From assembly GCA_934446465.1 (NCBI GenBank), contig CAKSEF010000059.1, forward strand, positions 1 to 9,350: a stretch of DNA of 9,350 bases, written 5' to 3'. The notes beneath the pieces were generated by a model. The model was not told the DNA's origin. It ran no database searches and was given only the letters and a program-made list of their open reading frames with translations. Shown piece after piece: positions 7,457-9,350 of the stretch. This stretch comes from an uncultured Oscillospiraceae bacterium. Lineage in GTDB: Bacteria; Bacillota; Clostridia; Oscillospirales; JAAYXM01. Every line of letters starts with the position of its first letter. Position 1 is the stretch's first letter. Both the position numbers and the translations under genes were made by a program.

Positions 7457-8049
7457 CAAAACCTTGCACGAAGCTCGCACACGCGCCCCAAAATCTCGAC
7501 GTTTCTGTTCTGAAGCTCCTCCGCGGAATAGAACATCGGCGCATACTGCGGGTTTATCGACACAAGGCTTATGCCGTCGCTCAGGCGGTAAAACTTTTTG
7601 CACGTCGCCTCCTCGCTGCCGACGAGGACGATTGCTATCTCGCCGTTTTCGACCTCGCTCTGACGCCGGACAATAACGGTATCGCCCTCGCGCATACGGG
7701 GCTCCATGCTGTCCCCGCGTATTTCAAGCGCAAAATACTCCCCGTTTCGGGAAAGCTCCGGAGAAATGTTCTCATATCCGATAATGTCCTCTACCGCCGT
7801 TATCGGACATCCTGCCTGAACCCGCCCGAGCACGGGGATTCTGCGCCCCTGCGGCGCGGAGTTTCCCATCAGCTCATCCGCCGTTGTGCCGAGTATACCT
7901 GCAAGCATCTCAAGCGAGTTAAAGCTCGGCTTGTTTTTTCCGTTTTCCCACATTGCCACCGTAGACTGACCTACGCCCATAATTTTCGCAAGCTCGGTCT
8001 GCGAAATACCGCACTCGCGCCGTCTTCGCCTGATTACATCTCCCGTCAT
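7456..8049 (-). CDS. XRE-family repressor with S24 self-cleaving peptidase domain (CI/LexA-like)
   Basis: A 197-residue cytoplasmic DNA-binding protein. Residues about 4-60 form a helix-turn-helix of the XRE/Cro-CI type (GISQTELAKIMGVGQSTVAMWE). The C-terminal part is an S24 domain with a VQAG cleavage site (Ala79-Gly80), the catalytic serine in RGDSMEP (Ser114) and the catalytic lysine in CKKF (Lys151). Proteins of this kind repress as dimers and inactivate themselves when activated RecA stimulates self-cleavage. All catalytic parts are present, so it should be DNA-damage responsive. AAGGAG lies 9 nt upstream of the ATG. It diverges from the three-gene operon, and matching palindromes sit at both promoters, so it probably represses itself and that operon. 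It is not the housekeeping LexA by its XRE head and operator. Confidence 0.93.
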   Translation of the reverse strand: MTGDVIRRRRRECGISQTELAKIMGVGQSTVAMWENGKNKPSFNSLEMLAGILGTTADELMGNSAPQGRRIPVLGRVQAGCPITAVEDIIGYENISPELSRNGEYFALEIRGDSMEPRMREGDTVIVRRQSEVENGEIAIVLVGSEEATCKKFYRLSDGISLVSINPQYAPMFYSAEELQNRNVEILGRVCELRARF

Positions 8050-8069
8050 TCCACACCACTCCTTAGCTC

Positions 8070-8098
8070 ATTATATCATTATAAATGTTGTTTTGCAA
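8070..8098 (-). promoter_or_regulatory. Promoter of the S24 repressor gene
   Basis: On the minus strand TTGCAA (8093-8098) and a perfect TATAAT (8070-8075) are spaced by 17 bp. The spacer is largely filled by the imperfect palindrome at 8075-8089, so a bound repressor would block RNA polymerase. This points to autoregulation. Confidence 0.75.
8073..8089. promoter_or_regulatory. Operator copy 1 (repressor side)
   Basis: ATCATT-ATA-AATGTT (8075-8089) is a 6-3-6 palindrome with one mismatch, placed in the spacer of the leftward promoter. The 15-bp segment 8073-8087 is repeated exactly at 8155-8169 in the rightward promoter. Identical sequence at both divergent promoters, beside a dimeric repressor gene, makes this a likely operator. 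Confidence 0.65.
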
Positions 8099-8126
8099 GT
8101 TTTCGCCAAAAAATCTATTTTACTTA

Positions 8127-8156
8127 TTGACAAAAATTACCTGTTAGTGGTAGAAT
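8127..8156 (+). promoter_or_regulatory. Promoter of the rightward three-gene operon
   Basis: A perfect TTGACA (8127-8132), an 18-bp spacer and TAGAAT (8151-8156) form a good housekeeping promoter. Transcription would begin near 8163, inside the palindrome at 8156-8172, so repressor binding there should shut the operon off. Confidence 0.75.
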
Positions 8157-8172
8157 ATCATTATAAATGATA
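8155..8172. promoter_or_regulatory. Operator copy 2 (operon side)
   Basis: TATCATT-ATA-AATGATA (8156-8172) is a perfect 7-3-7 palindrome overlapping the end of the -10 box and the start site. It carries the second copy of the 15-bp direct repeat found at 8073-8087. A further partial copy, TATCATTAT, recurs at 8186-8194, 30 bp downstream, and could be a third weak half-site. Copy 2 is the better palindrome, so it may be the tighter site. Confidence 0.7.
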
Positions 8173-8183
8173 ACGGAGGTGGT

Positions 8184-8381
8184 ATTATCATTATCAAATA
8201 TCCGGGGACGCTGTCGTCGGCGGTGTACGGCAGTCCGGATAGGCAAACTTTTCACGAATATTTCTGCCCCGTTTGCGGAACCCAACTTGCGGAGGGAGAC
8301 AGCGTAGCAGAAGACAAGGACGGGAACACGGTTGGATGCGAATACTGTGTTCGGTATCATGAGATATGGGAGAAATTATAG
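8184..8381 (+). CDS. Small zinc-finger protein with a non-ATG start
   Basis: A frame of about 65 codons reading (I)IIIKYPGTLSSAVYGSPD and ending ...VRYHEIWEKL-stop. CPVCG (28-32) and CEYC (52-55) form a two-CxxC zinc-ribbon-like knuckle with 19 residues between the pairs. There is no ATG, GTG or TTG at the right place. A strong Shine-Dalgarno GGAGG (8175-8179) is followed by the isoleucine codons ATT ATC ATT ATC (8184-8195), and one of these is the likely start. The first is used here, but the ATC at 8187 has better spacing. An in-frame GTG at 8223 has no ribosome binding site and would cut off the conserved-looking N-terminus. It is the first gene of the operon, and its stop lies 2 nt before the next start. 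The family is not firmly identified. It may bind DNA, RNA or protein. Confidence 0.6.
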   Translation: MIIIKYPGTLSSAVYGSPDRQTFHEYFCPVCGTQLAEGDSVAEDKDGNTVGCEYCVRYHEIWEKL

Positions 8382-8383
8382 AA

Positions 8384-8758
8384 ATGGAAAAATCACCGAT
8401 TGAAATCGAAGAAGAAATCTGTAAGATTCTTGAGCTTCCTCTGCCGGAGGTCAAGCCCAAAAAGCGAGGGAGGCGTCCGAAGCCCCCGACGCCCGTATGG
8501 TCTCTCGACTTTTACAACCCCGCACGCAATATGTCGTTTGCGCTTATTTCCATGTGCATCAAGGAAGATTTTGAGCAGAGCGTGGAACAGCTCGCCCTGC
8601 GCCTGTCGGTATGGAAAATGCGCCCGCCGAAAGAGTGTCTGAGCGTTTTAAGACGGCTTAAGCGGAGCGGAAAGCTTGGGTATTACGACGATAATCTTGT
8701 ATTCAGAACATGGAACGGAGAGGAGGACGGCTATGGATTGGAAATCATGCGCCGTTGA
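8384..8758 (+). CDS. Basic AT-hook-like protein of unknown function
   Basis: A 124-residue protein that I do not recognise. The N-terminus is acidic (EIEEEICKILELPLPE), followed by a basic proline-flanked patch PKKRGRRPKPP (25-35) resembling an AT-hook, and then a helical region with hydrophobic spacing (NMSFALISMCIKEDFEQSVEQLALRLSVW, about 49-77). A tail like a winged-helix beta hairpin follows (LRRLKRSGKLGYYDDNLVFRTW, about 89-110). DNA binding is a reasonable inference. The start at 8384 is preferred over the in-frame ATG at 8366, because GGGAG (8368-8372) precedes 8384 at 11 nt while 8366 has none. It begins 2 nt after the zinc-finger gene and overlaps the next gene by 26 bp, so all three are tightly coupled. 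Confidence 0.75.
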   Translation: MEKSPIEIEEEICKILELPLPEVKPKKRGRRPKPPTPVWSLDFYNPARNMSFALISMCIKEDFEQSVEQLALRLSVWKMRPPKECLSVLRRLKRSGKLGYYDDNLVFRTWNGEEDGYGLEIMRR

Positions 8759-9152
8759 CGATTTAAGAAAATACAACCTTTTAAAGATAGGAATTTTGAA
8801 CTCACGCGACAGAATAAGAGCCGTAGAGTCCGCCGCGAAGCGCGGGCGCGTATCCGTCGAAAATGATGCCTTACATACGGATTCGCGGCTTATCGACGCA
8901 ATCGTCGAATCAGAGCGGTTAAATATGAACATCAAAACGGCCGAAGCTCTTATTAAGCTCGTTGACCGCGGGCTGTCGGCACTTGACGAAACGGAGAAGA
9001 AGGTTCTCGAGAAATTTTATATGTCGTCAAGTCCCGTAAATATTCATGAATTGGAAAATTATCTCGGATATCAGGCGCGGACGGTTTACCGAGTGCGCGA
9101 CCGCGCGCTCACAAAGTTCACGCTTGCCATGTACGGGTTTGAGGCTTTGTAA
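8733..9152 (+). CDS. Sigma-70 region 4-like regulator (phage late-activator type)
   Basis: A 139-residue protein. The N-terminal half is helical (DLRKYNLLKIGILNSRDRIRAVES, about 10-33). The C-terminal part, about 81-135, reads like sigma-factor region 4 or a LuxR/ArpU-like helix-turn-helix: LDETEKKVLEKFY, then a variable insert, then LENYLGYQARTVYRVRDRALTKF. Proteins of this layout occur in Bacillota phages and mobile elements as transcription activators (ArpU, RinA and DUF1492-like groups). The start at 8733 is chosen over an upstream in-frame ATG at 8676 because AGGAGG (8721-8726) lies 6 nt before it. It overlaps the preceding gene by 26 bp and closes the operon ahead of a strong terminator. 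It probably activates further genes, but no target is visible here. Confidence 0.82.
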   Translation: MDWKSCAVDDLRKYNLLKIGILNSRDRIRAVESAAKRGRVSVENDALHTDSRLIDAIVESERLNMNIKTAEALIKLVDRGLSALDETEKKVLEKFYMSSSPVNIHELENYLGYQARTVYRVRDRALTKFTLAMYGFEAL

Positions 9153-9164
9153 TGCCTTGTGAAT

Positions 9165-9208
9165 AAAAAAACAGAACCCCCGAAGCTTTCGGGGGTTCTG
9201 CCTTTTTT
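9165..9208. terminator. Bidirectional terminator between operon and SLH gene
   Basis: A 13-bp perfect stem with a 3-nt loop (9172-9184 with 9188-9200) is flanked by seven A on the left (9165-9171) and by CC then six T on the right (9203-9208). It works on either strand and ends both the rightward operon and the convergent SLH protein gene, whose stop codon lies in the T run. Confidence 0.9.
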
Positions 9209-9350
9209 ATTTAGCCTGTGTCTTTGCCGTGAAGTCGAGTATTCTCTTGAGAAGTACCGCGACCTCGGCGCGGGTTGTGTTTGCCTTCGGGTCAATATAC
9301 CCGTTCTTGCCGTTTACAAGACCGTTTGCCATAAGTGCCTTTACGGCTTC
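9207..9350 (-). CDS. SLH-domain surface protein, C-terminal end (partial)
   Basis: The window holds only the last 47 residues, running in from beyond position 9350 and ending at the TAA at 9207-9209. They form most of an SLH repeat: EAVKALMANGLVNGK, then YIDPKANTTRAEVAVLLKRIL, then a short tail TAKTQAK. The TRAEVA motif is the typical SLH signature for binding pyruvylated secondary cell wall polymer. The gene is therefore another cell-surface protein, and the rest of its domains lie outside. The organism evidently uses SLH anchoring widely, since the large protein at 1761-6206 ends in the same way. Confidence 0.85.
   Translation of the reverse strand, partial: EAVKALMANGLVNGKNGYIDPKANTTRAEVAVLLKRILDFTAKTQAK

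Noticed and set aside
7456..8049. Reading the S24 protein as the housekeeping LexA
   Set aside because: LexA has a winged-helix N-terminus, while this protein has an XRE-type helix-turn-helix and an adjacent operator unlike the usual Bacillota LexA box.
7426..8130. Long open frame (234 codons) on the plus strand opposite the repressor gene
   Set aside because: It is antisense to a gene with complete catalytic and DNA-binding motifs, and has no ribosome binding site or recognisable domain.
8167..8304. ATG at 8167 reading a short frame across the zinc-finger gene
   Set aside because: The ATG lies only a few bases after the predicted transcription start, without a ribosome binding site, and the arginine-rich product looks like an off-frame translation of the CPVCG gene.
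8676..8732. N-terminal extension of the sigma-like gene from an ATG at 8676
   Set aside because: There is no ribosome binding site before 8676, whereas AGGAGG sits 6 nt before the ATG at 8733, and the extension overlaps the previous gene in another frame.

Overview
The window looks like chromosome from a Bacillota member, probably an uncultured Clostridia-type gut bacterium. The signs are AGGAGG-type ribosome binding sites, TTGACA/TATAAT promoters with 17-18 bp spacers, compact intrinsic terminators, S-layer homology (SLH) proteins and a cobalamin riboswitch. Base composition is moderate and the coding genes look native. There are no tRNA, rRNA, CRISPR or insertion-sequence signatures.

Layout: (1) 66-1238, minus: a short-form NAD(P)-dependent malic enzyme with its own promoter and terminator. 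(2) 1239-1760 is the only long stretch without a gene. It holds the divergent malic enzyme promoter, a rightward promoter, a cobalamin riboswitch aptamer and two successive intrinsic-terminator hairpins. (3) 1761-6206, plus: a 1481-residue secreted protein. In order it has a signal peptide, two GLUG-type beta-repeat modules, an Ig-like stretch, an alpha/alpha-toroid (terpenoid-cyclase fold) domain, a DUF4430/transcobalamin-C-terminal-like domain, an acidic linker and three SLH domains. (4) 6276-7369, minus: a pair of half-size chromate-transporter-family (ChrA) proteins overlapping by 4 bp, with their own promoter. (5) 7456-9152: a phage-like switch. A leftward XRE/S24 self-cleaving repressor faces a rightward three-gene operon across an intergenic region that carries the same palindrome at both promoters. 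The operon encodes a small zinc-finger protein with a non-ATG start, a basic AT-hook-like protein and a sigma-region-4-like regulator. (6) 9207-9350, minus: the C-terminal SLH end of another surface protein that runs off the window.

The most striking item is the riboswitch/surface-protein unit. The toroid followed by the DUF4430 domain is the same two-domain order as animal intrinsic factor and transcobalamin. Here it is anchored to the cell wall by SLH domains and placed behind a B12 riboswitch. The straightforward inference is a cell-surface corrinoid-capture protein made when cobalamin is scarce. Corrinoid binding itself cannot be shown from sequence. The second item of interest is the small repressor-controlled cassette, which has phage-type regulators but no integrase or structural genes in view.
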